A stretch of DNA of 11,236 nucleotides from Acholeplasmatales bacterium (GTDB taxonomy: Bacteria; Bacillota_I; Bacilli_A; Acholeplasmatales; Anaeroplasmataceae). The position numbers were made by a program, and so were the translations under genes. Shown here one piece after another: positions 1-8,013 of this stretch. Where the stretch lies: positions 1 through 11,236 of the forward strand of contig JAEELU010000152.1 of assembly GCA_016282815.1 (NCBI GenBank). The letters run 5' to 3'. The number at the start of each line of letters is the position of its first letter. Position 1 is the stretch's first letter. The notes beneath the pieces were generated by a model. It saw only the letters and a list, made by a program, of their open reading frames with translations. It was not told where the DNA came from and did not search any database.

Positions 1-183
1 ATCCCTATTACTTATTTCTCCGTTAGAGTTTTTAAATATTAATTCTGGATTATCATCTATAAGTGTATCAGGATCTATTATATTATTACCTTTAAATAAG
101 AAATTATTAAAAACATCAGCGAAATATTTCTTATTATTAAATAGTGCCTTTAATGCTAAATCCTTAGAATGCTTTTTACTCAT
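1..183 (-). CDS. Rpn/transposase_31-like PD-(D/E)XK nuclease, N-terminal 61 codons only
   Basis: A reading frame starts with ATG at 183-181 and stays open to the left edge, so only the first 61 residues are visible. It reads MSKKHSKDLALKALFNNKKY, then FADVFNNFLF, an IIDPDTL segment, and ends in SNRD at the edge. The pattern of a short lysine-rich start, a FAD-x-FN-x-FLF stretch, an I-x-P-x-x-L step and a following RD pair is what I know from the N-terminus of Rpn family recombination-promoting nucleases (PF04754-like), which are common in gut Bacillota. The catalytic D...E-x-K part would lie outside the window and cannot be checked. A GAGGT ribosome site lies at 190-194, six bases from the ATG, and a good promoter sits directly upstream. 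The gene is separated by a terminator from the operon to its right, so it is an independent unit. The family call rests on a short segment. Confidence 0.68.
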   Translation of the reverse strand, partial: MSKKHSKDLALKALFNNKKYFADVFNNFLFKGNNIIDPDTLIDDNPELIFKNSNGEISNRD

Positions 184-204
184 ATTACTACCTCACATAT
201 AGAG

Positions 205-233
205 ATAGTATCACAATAAATTAGAAATGTAAA
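205..233 (-). promoter_or_regulatory. sigma-A type promoter of the Rpn-like gene
   Basis: On the minus strand TTTACA (233-228) is followed after 17 bases by TACTAT (210-205), and the -10 box is preceded by TGA, giving an extended -10 element. The -35 box matches TTGACA at five of six positions and the -10 box matches TATAAT at four of six. Transcription would begin near 198, leaving a leader of about 15 bases that contains the GAGGT ribosome site at 190-194. Confidence 0.55.
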
Positions 234-386
234 ATGGGGTAGGTAAGAGAAAAATCGATAAGACTCAAAAGTTGAGAAAAGATGATTTTACTCATGCAAA
301 ATACTGTTCTTTAATAGCCTAATAACTAGTATTTTTTATAAAATAATGCAAATATTCTTATGGTAACATTTTCATTAATTTTTTTT

Positions 387-425
387 AAAAAGAAAAAAGA
401 ATTAGCTTAAAGTTAAGCTAATTCT
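387..425 (-). terminator. intrinsic terminator of the five-gene operon
   Basis: Bases 398-410 and 413-425 are perfect reverse complements (13 bp, with at least the innermost pairs opening to form a loop). In the minus-strand transcript the stem is followed by a U-rich run at 397-387, interrupted by one C. It lies 20 bases past the TAA of the 1298-residue gene at 445, in the right place and orientation to end that operon. The remaining bases between it and the Rpn promoter (234-386) hold no open frame or recognisable site. Confidence 0.85.
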
Positions 426-444
426 TCTATATTTATTATTTTAA

Positions 445-3400
445 TTAATTTGCAACAAATTGAATGTTATCTATAGATACACCATAACTAGTGTTTATTG
501 TTGAATTATTTTTAGTATATACAACCTGTATTGTATCTCCATAGCTAACATTAAGTGATACATTTACATAGTTAGTTGATGAATCTACCTGATAGGTTGT
601 TAAATTTCCGTTTTTATATACTCCGGCATAATTTGAAGATTGTAAGTTTGAACCTAAACGGAATGATAGTGTTCCACTTCTAGTTATTTCAAATGTAAAA
701 GTAGAATTACCTGTAGCAAAATCATCAAATATTATAGGCATATCAGCGTTAGCAAAAATTATCCATGGATGTGTAGAATCATTAACAGTATAGAAATAAT
801 TCTCAAAACCTGTTAATCCGGTTTTTGTTTCAACGAAACCAATTTCGTACACTGTAACATTATCACTATTGCTAGAAACAGAGCCATTCTTTATATATTT
901 GAATTCAATATAATCGCCTTCGGAAACATTAAGCATTACATCATTCAATGTTTGAGTACCTGATATTCTATATGCAGTAAGCTCAGTACCATTTTTATAT
1001 ACTTTTAAATAATCACCATTTGCTTGTGATGAAGCTTCTGCGCTAAATACGAATCTACCATTCTTATTAAAAGTATAACGATATGTAGATGTACTGTTAT
1101 TTGTTTTATTTGTTGAGGTAATTGAGTCTCCTGATACAGTCCATCGATAATTAGAATCATTTGTTGTAGTGTAACCTAAGCTTTGTGAGCTACTAGAGCT
1201 AGTTGATGTAGCACTTGATGAGCCTCTAGCAAAGCTAATGTTTGTTACAGTAACAGTGTCAGTACCTGAGCTACTAGAAGAATCCTTTTTATATTCGAAC
1301 TCAATATAATCACCTGCAGAAACCCTAATTGAACAGTTTGTATTAGATTCTGTACCTGATATTGTACAGGCTGATAATATACTACCATTCAAATATACAT
1401 TTAATTTATCATATCCACTCTCCGTTGATGCGCTCTCGCTAAAACTGAATGTACCATCATAATAGAATGTAAATCGATATTTTGATGAACTACTATCAGT
1501 CTTGTTAGTTGATGTTATAGATGTAGATGTTTCAGCCCAAGGATAAACACTATCATTAGTAACATAGAAATAATCACTATTTGGACGGCTACTTGAGCCA
1601 GAGCTTGATCTTGTTGAAGATGAAGCAGTTGCCTGGCTAGGTGAGAATGTTATATTTGCTTGCATATAAGTACTAGAGCTTGTACTACTATTATTCTTAT
1701 AATATACAAATACTATTTCATCACCACTAGATACAGTATATGACCTAGTCCATGATGAAGTTCCATAAACAGAAGTAACATGTGAACCTCTTATATAAAG
1801 ATCACAATAGTTACTTGAAGAATTCGAATGACCACTTACTTCAATTGATACAGTTCCTGATTGAGTAAAATCATATGTTAAATATGAAGAACTATAGCTA
1901 AATGTATCATATACTTTTGCATTAACGCTAGTAGATGTTGGATTTGTAAATGTCCATGGATATGAATCATCATTAGTTATACTAAAATACATACTCTGAG
2001 GAACAGAGCTTGAACCTGAGCTTGTTCTAGTTGATGTAGAACTACTTCTACTTGTTGTCGGAGTAGAGCTTGAGCTTGGTGTAGTTCCGTAAGTGAATGA
2101 AATATTAGAGATTGTTGCGCTATTAGTTCCTGTTGAGGTAGATGTGCCCCTTTCGAACTTAAACTCGATAACATCTCCATTAGTAACTGAAATAGAGTTA
2201 CCTGATTTTGAGTCTGTACCATATAGAGTATAGCTTGATTGTATATTTCCATTTTTATATACTTTTATATAATCATTATAACTATTAGATGAAATACTCT
2301 CATTAAATCTAAATGTACCGCTAGCTGAGAAAGTAAAGCGATATACTGAATTACTAGAACTACTCTTATTTGTTGATGTTATAGATGTTGATGTAGTAGT
2401 CCATGGATATGCATAATCATTTCTAACTGTAAAATATGAACTTGTTGGAACACTAGTTGAGCTACTTGAGCTTGGTATTGCTCCACTAGTGAATGAAATA
2501 TTAGAGATTGTTGCACTATTAGTTCCTGTTGAGGTTGAGACATTCTTTTCAAATTTAAACTCAATATAATCTCCTCTAGTAACTGTAATGTTTATGCTTG
2601 TTCTTGAGTCTGAACCATATAATGTATAGCCTGATAATATACTTCCGTTTTTATATACAGTTAAATAATCAGAACTACTAGCTGAAATACTTTCATTAAA
2701 TCTAAATGTACCACTTGCTGAGAAAGTAAAGCGGTATGCTGAAGCACTATTTCTTAATGTGTTTGTTGAAGTAATAGATGTAGATGTAGTAGACCATGGA
2801 TATTTACTATCATTAGTTACTGTAAAATACTGGCTTACAGGAACATTAGTTGTTGAGCCACCACTCTTGCTATTGCCACCATATGTTACATTGTAATTTC
2901 TTGCAGTTGATAATACACTTTGTAAATCTGTACTTGTATGTGGATAATTAATTTTAACTCTTGTACTAATTGCACTTGTTTCTATTTTTTCAACCTTTGA
3001 GTTTAGATTGACCATCGTCAAATTATCACAACCACTAAATGCACTACCTCCAACATATCTGATGTTTTCACCTAATGTAACAGTATTTATATTTTTATCA
3101 CCATAGAAAGCACTGCTTTGTATCGCAACTACATTTGAATTACCAACCTTAGCTGGGATTACTACATTACTCATAGGGAAATGGAAAGGCATATATAATC
3201 CTTTTACACCTGTTACGACAGTTTCACCCTTTGAGATTGTACCATTATAATAGTTTAAATCTGTTCTTTCAGTATCTACGTTACTATAATTCGAAATGTT
3301 CACTGACATTTGTGTGTATGCTAGTGTTGGAATACCACCGATTAATATTACAGCAGCAGCTACAGCTAGAGCTCCAGCTGTTGATGCTAAGATAATAATC

Positions 3401-4341
3401 TTTTTCTTCTTAGACATTCCACTTCCACTTCTTGCAGAACCAGAGCCATTTCTTCTACGTGATACTAATGCAATTATTATACCAATAATTAATGGTGCGC
3501 CTACCATTACAACATAGAATATAATTTTACCAATATTAGCATGAATAAGAATAGTACCAGCCACCATTATTGCAATGTAAACTAATACAAGACCTAAGAT
3601 TAGGAATGATTTACCTCTTGAAACATTAGATCCTCTACCCTCTCTTGGTGCTCTAGCTGCACTTTGCTTAGGTGCTTTATTAGCATTCTTTTGAGGAATA
3701 CTATTTCCTACCTTAGCCATTATTCCTTGTATTGTATTCTTTTGTGGTCTAGTTTCTGTAGAAATTGGTATTCTTTTTGGCATTGGAACACCATTACTTG
3801 CAGTAACATTCTTATAAATGTTAGCGTCAGTCTTTTTAACCTTTGTTTTTGCTTTTAGCTTATGAACCATAGCTACGTAGCTTTCTACGTAGTTAGGGTC
3901 TGCATTATTTAAAGCAATATTTAAAATGCTTCTATATGTATTATCTGAAACACTACTATTATCCTTTATATAATCATATGCCTTTTCATAAAAGCCTTCA
4001 GGATCACGAGGGTTTTTCTTTACATATTGAGTAAGTGAATCATGTGATTCATATGAACTATTATCATATTTTGGGGCTTCATATACATCGTTTTCTGGAG
4101 CGTATTCCTTTGATTCCTTAACGTCAAATGGATCACTTTCCTGTTTGAATTCCTTGCTGACATCATAGAATGGCTCAGAAGGTTCAGTATATTCCTCCTT
4201 TGGTTCAGTAATAATAGGTGCCTCTTCAACCTTTTCGGCTTCTTCCTTCTTAGATTTACCCTTGAAGTGAGCGCCACAGTTTTCACATTCGAAAATGCCA
4301 TCCTTTTTTATTACATTACCCTTACATTTAGGACATTGCAT
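445..4341 (-). CDS. giant membrane-anchored surface protein: zinc ribbon, 3 TM, LRR-like region, six beta modules
   Basis: This is a 1298-residue protein of unrecognised overall family. Residues 3-22 form a CPKC...CENC zinc ribbon. An acidic low-complexity stretch (about 33-100) follows, then a short alpha-helical, TPR-like block (about 100-165) and a basic linker. Three hydrophobic helices lie at about 245-268, 272-294 and 314-337. The RRR/KKKK loop between helices 2 and 3, and basic residues before helix 1, place the N-terminus in the cytosol and everything after residue 340 outside. Outside are a BspA-like leucine-rich stretch (about 392-458, with AFYGDKNINTVTLGENI and AFSGCDNLTMVNL) and six modules of about 117 residues joined by Ser/Thr-rich linkers. 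There is no N-terminal signal peptide and no LPXTG motif. The start is supported by AGGAG nine bases upstream, which overlaps the TAG of the preceding gene with only 12 bases between the genes. Display, adhesion or envelope sensing is inference. Confidence 0.85.
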   Translation of the reverse strand: MQCPKCKGNVIKKDGIFECENCGAHFKGKSKKEEAEKVEEAPIITEPKEEYTEPSEPFYDVSKEFKQESDPFDVKESKEYAPENDVYEAPKYDNSSYESHDSLTQYVKKNPRDPEGFYEKAYDYIKDNSSVSDNTYRSILNIALNNADPNYVESYVAMVHKLKAKTKVKKTDANIYKNVTASNGVPMPKRIPISTETRPQKNTIQGIMAKVGNSIPQKNANKAPKQSAARAPREGRGSNVSRGKSFLILGLVLVYIAIMVAGTILIHANIGKIIFYVVMVGAPLIIGIIIALVSRRRNGSGSARSGSGMSKKKKIIILASTAGALAVAAAVILIGGIPTLAYTQMSVNISNYSNVDTERTDLNYYNGTISKGETVVTGVKGLYMPFHFPMSNVVIPAKVGNSNVVAIQSSAFYGDKNINTVTLGENIRYVGGSAFSGCDNLTMVNLNSKVEKIETSAISTRVKINYPHTSTDLQSVLSTARNYNVTYGGNSKSGGSTTNVPVSQYFTVTNDSKYPWSTTSTSITSTNTLRNSASAYRFTFSASGTFRFNESISASSSDYLTVYKNGSILSGYTLYGSDSRTSINITVTRGDYIEFKFEKNVSTSTGTNSATISNISFTSGAIPSSSSSTSVPTSSYFTVRNDYAYPWTTTSTSITSTNKSSSSNSVYRFTFSASGTFRFNESISSNSYNDYIKVYKNGNIQSSYTLYGTDSKSGNSISVTNGDVIEFKFERGTSTSTGTNSATISNISFTYGTTPSSSSTPTTSRSSSTSTRTSSGSSSVPQSMYFSITNDDSYPWTFTNPTSTSVNAKVYDTFSYSSSYLTYDFTQSGTVSIEVSGHSNSSSNYCDLYIRGSHVTSVYGTSSWTRSYTVSSGDEIVFVYYKNNSSTSSSTYMQANITFSPSQATASSSTRSSSGSSSRPNSDYFYVTNDSVYPWAETSTSITSTNKTDSSSSKYRFTFYYDGTFSFSESASTESGYDKLNVYLNGSILSACTISGTESNTNCSIRVSAGDYIEFEYKKDSSSSSGTDTVTVTNISFARGSSSATSTSSSSSQSLGYTTTNDSNYRWTVSGDSITSTNKTNNSTSTYRYTFNKNGRFVFSAEASSQANGDYLKVYKNGTELTAYRISGTQTLNDVMLNVSEGDYIEFKYIKNGSVSSNSDNVTVYEIGFVETKTGLTGFENYFYTVNDSTHPWIIFANADMPIIFDDFATGNSTFTFEITRSGTLSFRLGSNLQSSNYAGVYKNGNLTTYQVDSSTNYVNVSLNVSYGDTIQVVYTKNNSTINTSYGVSIDNIQFVAN
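448..2835 (-). repeat. six tandem beta-sandwich-like protein modules (R1-R6)
   Basis: The modules, in protein order, span about residues 503-619 (2835-2485), 634-751 (2442-2089), 783-899 (1995-1645), 922-1037 (1578-1231), 1055-1170 (1179-832) and 1180-1298 (804-448). The shared pattern is NDSxYPW, SITSTN, YRFTF-x-x-x-GTF-x-F, DYLxVYKNG, a short GT/GS turn, V-x-x-GDYIEFKY-x-K and a closing ISF. R3 lacks SITSTN, and R6 is the most divergent and forms the C-terminus. R4 has two cysteines (residues 992 and 1003) that could pair outside the cell. The VYKNG and GDYIEF-x-Y-x-K-(D/N) strands recall CUB/jelly-roll-like modules of gut bacterial surface proteins, but I cannot assign a Pfam family from reading alone. 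Linkers between R1 and R5 are almost pure Ser/Thr; the R5-R6 linker is short and is not. Confidence 0.85.
2089..2835 (-). repeat. recent duplication of modules R1 and R2 at the DNA level
   Basis: R1 and R2 are far more alike than any other pair. Bases 2092-2139 and 2488-2535 are 48-base direct copies with one mismatch, offset by exactly 396 bases (132 codons). A second matched stretch encodes SASGTFRFNESIS in both, again with the same offset. The remaining parts, including the Ser-rich linkers, have diverged more. This is the mark of an in-frame tandem duplication, and the array could still gain or lose copies by recombination here. Confidence 0.8.
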
Positions 4342-4353
4342 AATATCGCTCTC

Positions 4354-6903
4354 CTATCTTCTTCTACCGCAGCCGGTTTTTTGATTTGGTTGTACCTGTG
4401 AAGCCTTCTCGATAAAGTTGTTACCAGCCTTATCTGATATTTCAGTATTATATACAGGAACATATTTGATTTCCTTATACTCAACATTCTTTGTTTTTCT
4501 ACAACCAACCTTGATAGCCTCAACCTTAAGATCTGGTAAGCCTGTAGTTAATACATTCTTAGTCTCAAGTGAATATTTATCAATAACATAATATCTTTGT
4601 ACATGATAATTATTTCTTACTGTAGTAGATACATCCTTCTTAACAGGAGTCTTACATTCAATAGTAACCATATCCTGCTTTAATACTAATAATGAATTGT
4701 CATTATATTCTCTAAATCCTAAAATATCGTATGATACCTTCTTGATATTTCTACCATCCATATCAAGCATATATAATGAAACAACATTACCATCTGTATA
4801 ATATTCATCAACCTTTGAGAAATAGATATATGAGCTATCAACGATAGTTGTTCCTGTCATGTTATAGGTAATAATCTTATCACCCTTACCATCACTTCTA
4901 ACAACATGAAGTGTATCATATATATCTATATAATAAATATATTCATCAATTGATTTAGTAGAGATGATATTCTTAATTGCAGACGCGATAACATATTTCT
5001 TTTCGCCATCAAGTGAAAGCTTAACTAATACCTTGTTGAAATTATCACCCTTTAATAGATATATCCAAGAATCAGAAACATATACTACATTTCTAACATT
5101 AGTTAAGATTTGCTTACGGTCTGTACCCTCTAGATTGTTAGAGAATAATGTAGTGAATCTCCTAGATCCTACAACATAATAAACTCTATCACCTACAGCT
5201 TTAAAGAATTCATATACATTGTTTTCAATTAGCTGTGCATCTCCTGTCTCAAGGTCACTAACAAATAATGACTTATTATCTGATGTTGGCTCATATGTTG
5301 AATAGATTAGCTTTCCATCGATAACCGCATTGATTTCACATTCGCTCATCTTCTTAGTTTCACCTGTGTTGCAGTTATAAATATAAGTAAATATTTCAGT
5401 TTCCTTGTCCTTGCCGCTACCCTTTGTTTCTGCCTTCTTGTAGAAAATCATGTTATTTGATACCTTAATGATATCGATCATTTCATCTACAGCAACATTA
5501 AAGCTCATATTTGCACAATCAAGCATTACTAGCTCGTAGTTATTTAAATCAACTACAACCTCTTGCTTTTTAGAGAATGCACAACCCTTCTTATTGAACT
5601 TAAGTGCAAGCTTTCTCTTGATATATAGCTTATCGCAATTACTATTAAGTGATATTTCCTTTTTATCAAGTATGAAGTCACCCTTCTTACCAGGTACTAC
5701 AACACTTGTTGTTTTTTGGAATCCATCGAACACACAAATATTTGCGTTCTTTTCTACATAGAATAGCTTTCCTCTATATGAATATAGGATATCAGATATA
5801 TTCTTAACAATTGGGCTTTCTGATGGTACATTATTAACTACTTGATAAATATCATAGCCAAAGAATGGTGCCTCTTGCTCCACCTGCTCCTCAGTCTTTT
5901 TACCCTTCTTCTTACCTTCATCCTTTAAATTCTTTAAATCTAGAAGATTTTGTTTCTTAGTTTGTAATATTGCATAGCCCTGACCTGCAACCTCGCAGTA
6001 GTTTTCAAATACAAACCAACGACCAATTAGCTTAATATAATCTCTTGAATCTCTAAAATCCTCGATTGATGAGAATAAGCGTAATGCTCTTTCCTTAGAT
6101 GTATCAAACATAAAAGACTCAACAGCAGAGTTATATGTCTCAATAACATTTATACCCTCTGATGATTTCTCTTTAGCGTATTCCTCTTCCTTTTTCTTAA
6201 CAACCTTTGTTACCTCAGGAACCTCTTGAAGCTTTAATACGACATTTAATTCCTCAAGTTTAGCCTTAACATCACTGAATTCAGTCTTTAATTCAGTAAG
6301 CTTTTTAGAATCTAATCCATATTTAGCTGCATTTTCAATATCAATATTTAAAAGCTTAATGAAATAATCACGTTTATTAACTAACGCTCTTACAATTCTT
6401 GCATATAAATCAAAGTCATCGAATAGCTTTGTTTTATCATTTGAATACTTTTCAGCAAGCTTAGTACCGATTTCCTTTAAGCCTTCAAGCTTTTTAGTGA
6501 TTGGTACAATTACACTTTTGAACTCAATTACCCAAGTATTCGCATCATTTGCGTATTTAAGCTTTGTTTCTTTAACGCAATCCTTAATTTCAGTTATTTC
6601 AATTTGAGATTCCTTTTTATATGAATCCCAATCATACATCTCATATACATTTTCGATGTATGCTAGCTGAGAATCTGGTGTTTGGTTTGACATTAATATT
6701 GATGCTACACCTAATCCACCTAAGCCAAAGCTATCATTTGATTCTCTAGATTCCTCATTTCTATTTGACTTATTCGAAAACAAGTCCTTTACATTTACAA
6801 TTTGATCACACGCAAAGCATGTTACTGAATTATCTCCATCATGGTAAGGAACCTTACTACCACAATTAGGACATTCTCCTACAAAAAAACTGTTGTCTGC
6901 CAT
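4354..6903 (-). CDS. zinc-ribbon protein with helical middle and DUF5050-like beta-propeller half
   Basis: This is an 849-residue soluble protein with no clear membrane helix or signal peptide. A zinc ribbon uses C11, C14, C29 and C32 (CPNC...CFAC). Residues about 85-300 are helical and charged, and include a KERALRLFSSIEDFRDS stretch resembling the A-x-x-x-F-x-x-(I/L)-x-x-(Y/F)-x-DS repeats seen in helical-repeat proteins of Bacillota. A lysine/glutamate-rich linker lies at about 325-345. Residues about 370-800 are beta-rich blade-like units with WIYLL, YIYYIDIYDTLHVVRSDG and YIYFSK plus LYMLDMDG patterns, typical of DUF5050-type propellers. The protein ends in KTGCGRRR. A GAGGAG ribosome site sits nine bases before the ATG; the TAG stop overlaps the ribosome site of the next gene. 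Propellers of this kind are often extracellular, so a zinc-ribbon version without an export signal is odd. A cytosolic adaptor or sensor role is inference. Confidence 0.82.
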   Translation of the reverse strand: MADNSFFVGECPNCGSKVPYHDGDNSVTCFACDQIVNVKDLFSNKSNRNEESRESNDSFGLGGLGVASILMSNQTPDSQLAYIENVYEMYDWDSYKKESQIEITEIKDCVKETKLKYANDANTWVIEFKSVIVPITKKLEGLKEIGTKLAEKYSNDKTKLFDDFDLYARIVRALVNKRDYFIKLLNIDIENAAKYGLDSKKLTELKTEFSDVKAKLEELNVVLKLQEVPEVTKVVKKKEEEYAKEKSSEGINVIETYNSAVESFMFDTSKERALRLFSSIEDFRDSRDYIKLIGRWFVFENYCEVAGQGYAILQTKKQNLLDLKNLKDEGKKKGKKTEEQVEQEAPFFGYDIYQVVNNVPSESPIVKNISDILYSYRGKLFYVEKNANICVFDGFQKTTSVVVPGKKGDFILDKKEISLNSNCDKLYIKRKLALKFNKKGCAFSKKQEVVVDLNNYELVMLDCANMSFNVAVDEMIDIIKVSNNMIFYKKAETKGSGKDKETEIFTYIYNCNTGETKKMSECEINAVIDGKLIYSTYEPTSDNKSLFVSDLETGDAQLIENNVYEFFKAVGDRVYYVVGSRRFTTLFSNNLEGTDRKQILTNVRNVVYVSDSWIYLLKGDNFNKVLVKLSLDGEKKYVIASAIKNIISTKSIDEYIYYIDIYDTLHVVRSDGKGDKIITYNMTGTTIVDSSYIYFSKVDEYYTDGNVVSLYMLDMDGRNIKKVSYDILGFREYNDNSLLVLKQDMVTIECKTPVKKDVSTTVRNNYHVQRYYVIDKYSLETKNVLTTGLPDLKVEAIKVGCRKTKNVEYKEIKYVPVYNTEISDKAGNNFIEKASQVQPNQKTGCGRRR

Positions 6904-6952
6904 TTTTCTTTTCTCCTCTTTTTCGTTTTTCCCTATACTTTACTACTATATT

Positions 6953-7321
6953 TTAAGGATAATCTACTCCGCCATTTGGCAGATGGCATCTTCTTATCCT
7001 CTTAATACCCTTTATAACTCCAATTAATAAGCCATATTTTTGTATCGCCATAATCATGTATGTTGAGCAGGTTGGTTCAAATAGGCATCTATTTCTAACC
7101 TTCATAGGTGCGTATGCCTTATACATTAAAACCATACCTATAACATGAAAATGAAGAACAAAATATGTTGAAATTAATGCAATTGGGAATATTATCCATA
7201 CGTAAAATTTAATTACAGCGAAATTGATAATTACGAATGTCCAAATTGCAATAAGAATTACCAATGTTAAATAATAATATAAAATTAAATCCTTAACCTT
7301 TACTTCTCTAACATGCTTCAC
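6953..7321 (-). CDS. yidD: YidD family membrane protein insertion efficiency factor with two-helix N-terminal extension
   Basis: The C-terminal part (about 60-122) carries the YidD signature: [10 protein letters not shown] (C79, C85), a [18 protein letters not shown] run (C112) and a closing NGGVDYP. YidD proteins lie at the inner face of the membrane and assist YidC/Sec-dependent insertion. Family members are usually about 70-85 residues; this one has 122, because about 58 extra residues hold two hydrophobic helices (about 11-33 and 36-58). The start is GTG at 7321-7319, chosen because AAGGA lies seven bases upstream and GTGA overlaps the previous gene's TGA by four bases, a typical coupled start. 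The usual rpmH-rnpA-yidC neighbours are absent; instead it sits between two membrane-associated operon genes. The GG-x-D motif is kept, but the normal final P-x-P segment is shortened to YP. Confidence 0.88.
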   Translation of the reverse strand: MKHVREVKVKDLILYYYLTLVILIAIWTFVIINFAVIKFYVWIIFPIALISTYFVLHFHVIGMVLMYKAYAPMKVRNRCLFEPTCSTYMIMAIQKYGLLIGVIKGIKRIRRCHLPNGGVDYP

Positions 7322-8010
7322 TTTAAATTCCTTGCTTTTAAATTTCTAGATTCTAATAGGTTTTGTATTTTATTTATTCTATCTAAGGCTTCTGCCTTTT
7401 TTTCTTTATCATTCAAATATTCAGCTAAATCAGCAACACCGATTTTGATATCAAGCTCGATATCCTCTAATGCTTCATTGCTCATTGGGTCTGAATTCTT
7501 AATGTTATCGGCAAGCTTATCTAAAGCATTCTTTAGCTCTTCATCCTGCTCAACATTAAATAGGTTAATTACATCAGACTCTAAATCTCTGATGTAGAAT
7601 ACCTTCTTTTCCTGTTTAGCTTCAGATTTTTCAACCGCATCAGATGTAATGAATAAATATGATGTTATCGCAATAGCTAAAAATGCCAAGATTGCGTTTG
7701 TTATTATTACTGCAGTTGATATTGCACCTGATAATGTAAATACTAGGTTTACTATTATTAGAACAATATTAATTCCTGTTGCGGATAAAAGTAATGCTGG
7801 GACAGTTGCAATATTTACTCTTTTAATTTGTAAATATGCAAAATATACTGCATCAAATAATATGCTACCCCAAGTAAACATAGACCATGAGAACCAGAAA
7901 TCATAGCTTTGAAGCTTTTCCTTTTCAATCAAAAGGAATAAGACTACATTTATTATTCCGATTAATAAAAGAATTGCACCGAAATAAAAATAATTAAATT
8001 TCTTTCTCAT
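7318..8010 (-). CDS. four-helix membrane protein with cytosolic helical tail, unrecognised
   Basis: This is a 230-residue protein with hydrophobic helices at about 8-28, 40-60, 68-93 and 98-122, so both ends should face the cytosol. The tail (about 135-230) is charged and helical and contains [15 protein letters not shown] followed by a regular heptad-like stretch ending [15 protein letters not shown] have no firm family name; the SDP-x-S-NEA turn flanked by helices suggests a small helical bundle or coiled coil. The ATG has AGGAG seven bases upstream, placed over the last codons of the SPFH gene, with only three bases between the two genes. The TGA stop overlaps the yidD GTG by four bases. 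Position and topology make it a candidate membrane partner of the SPFH protein, which itself lacks a membrane helix; this is inference. Confidence 0.8.
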   Translation of the reverse strand: MRKKFNYFYFGAILLLIGIINVVLFLLIEKEKLQSYDFWFSWSMFTWGSILFDAVYFAYLQIKRVNIATVPALLLSATGINIVLIIVNLVFTLSGAISTAVIITNAILAFLAIAITSYLFITSDAVEKSEAKQEKKVFYIRDLESDVINLFNVEQDEELKNALDKLADNIKNSDPMSNEALEDIELDIKIGVADLAEYLNDKEKKAEALDRINKIQNLLESRNLKARNLK

Positions 8011-8013
8011 AAA

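Noticed and set aside
264..276. Small hairpin CTCAA/TTGAG with a three-base loop
   Set aside because: Only five pairs in AT-rich spacer, without a useful T-run or gene context.
1977..2564. Overlapping minus-strand frames of 91 and 61 codons with Gln/Leu/His-rich translations
   Set aside because: They are shadows of the Ser/Thr-rich module array in another frame; composition is biased and no ribosome site is placed for them.
3296..3858. Plus-strand frames opposite the membrane helices of the giant protein
   Set aside because: Hydrophobic antisense reading of the membrane and linker region, with no promoter, ribosome site or family signal.
4020..4523. Two Arg/Leu-rich minus-strand frames around the junction of the two large genes
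   Set aside because: They run out of frame across two well-supported genes with their own ribosome sites, and have unnatural composition.
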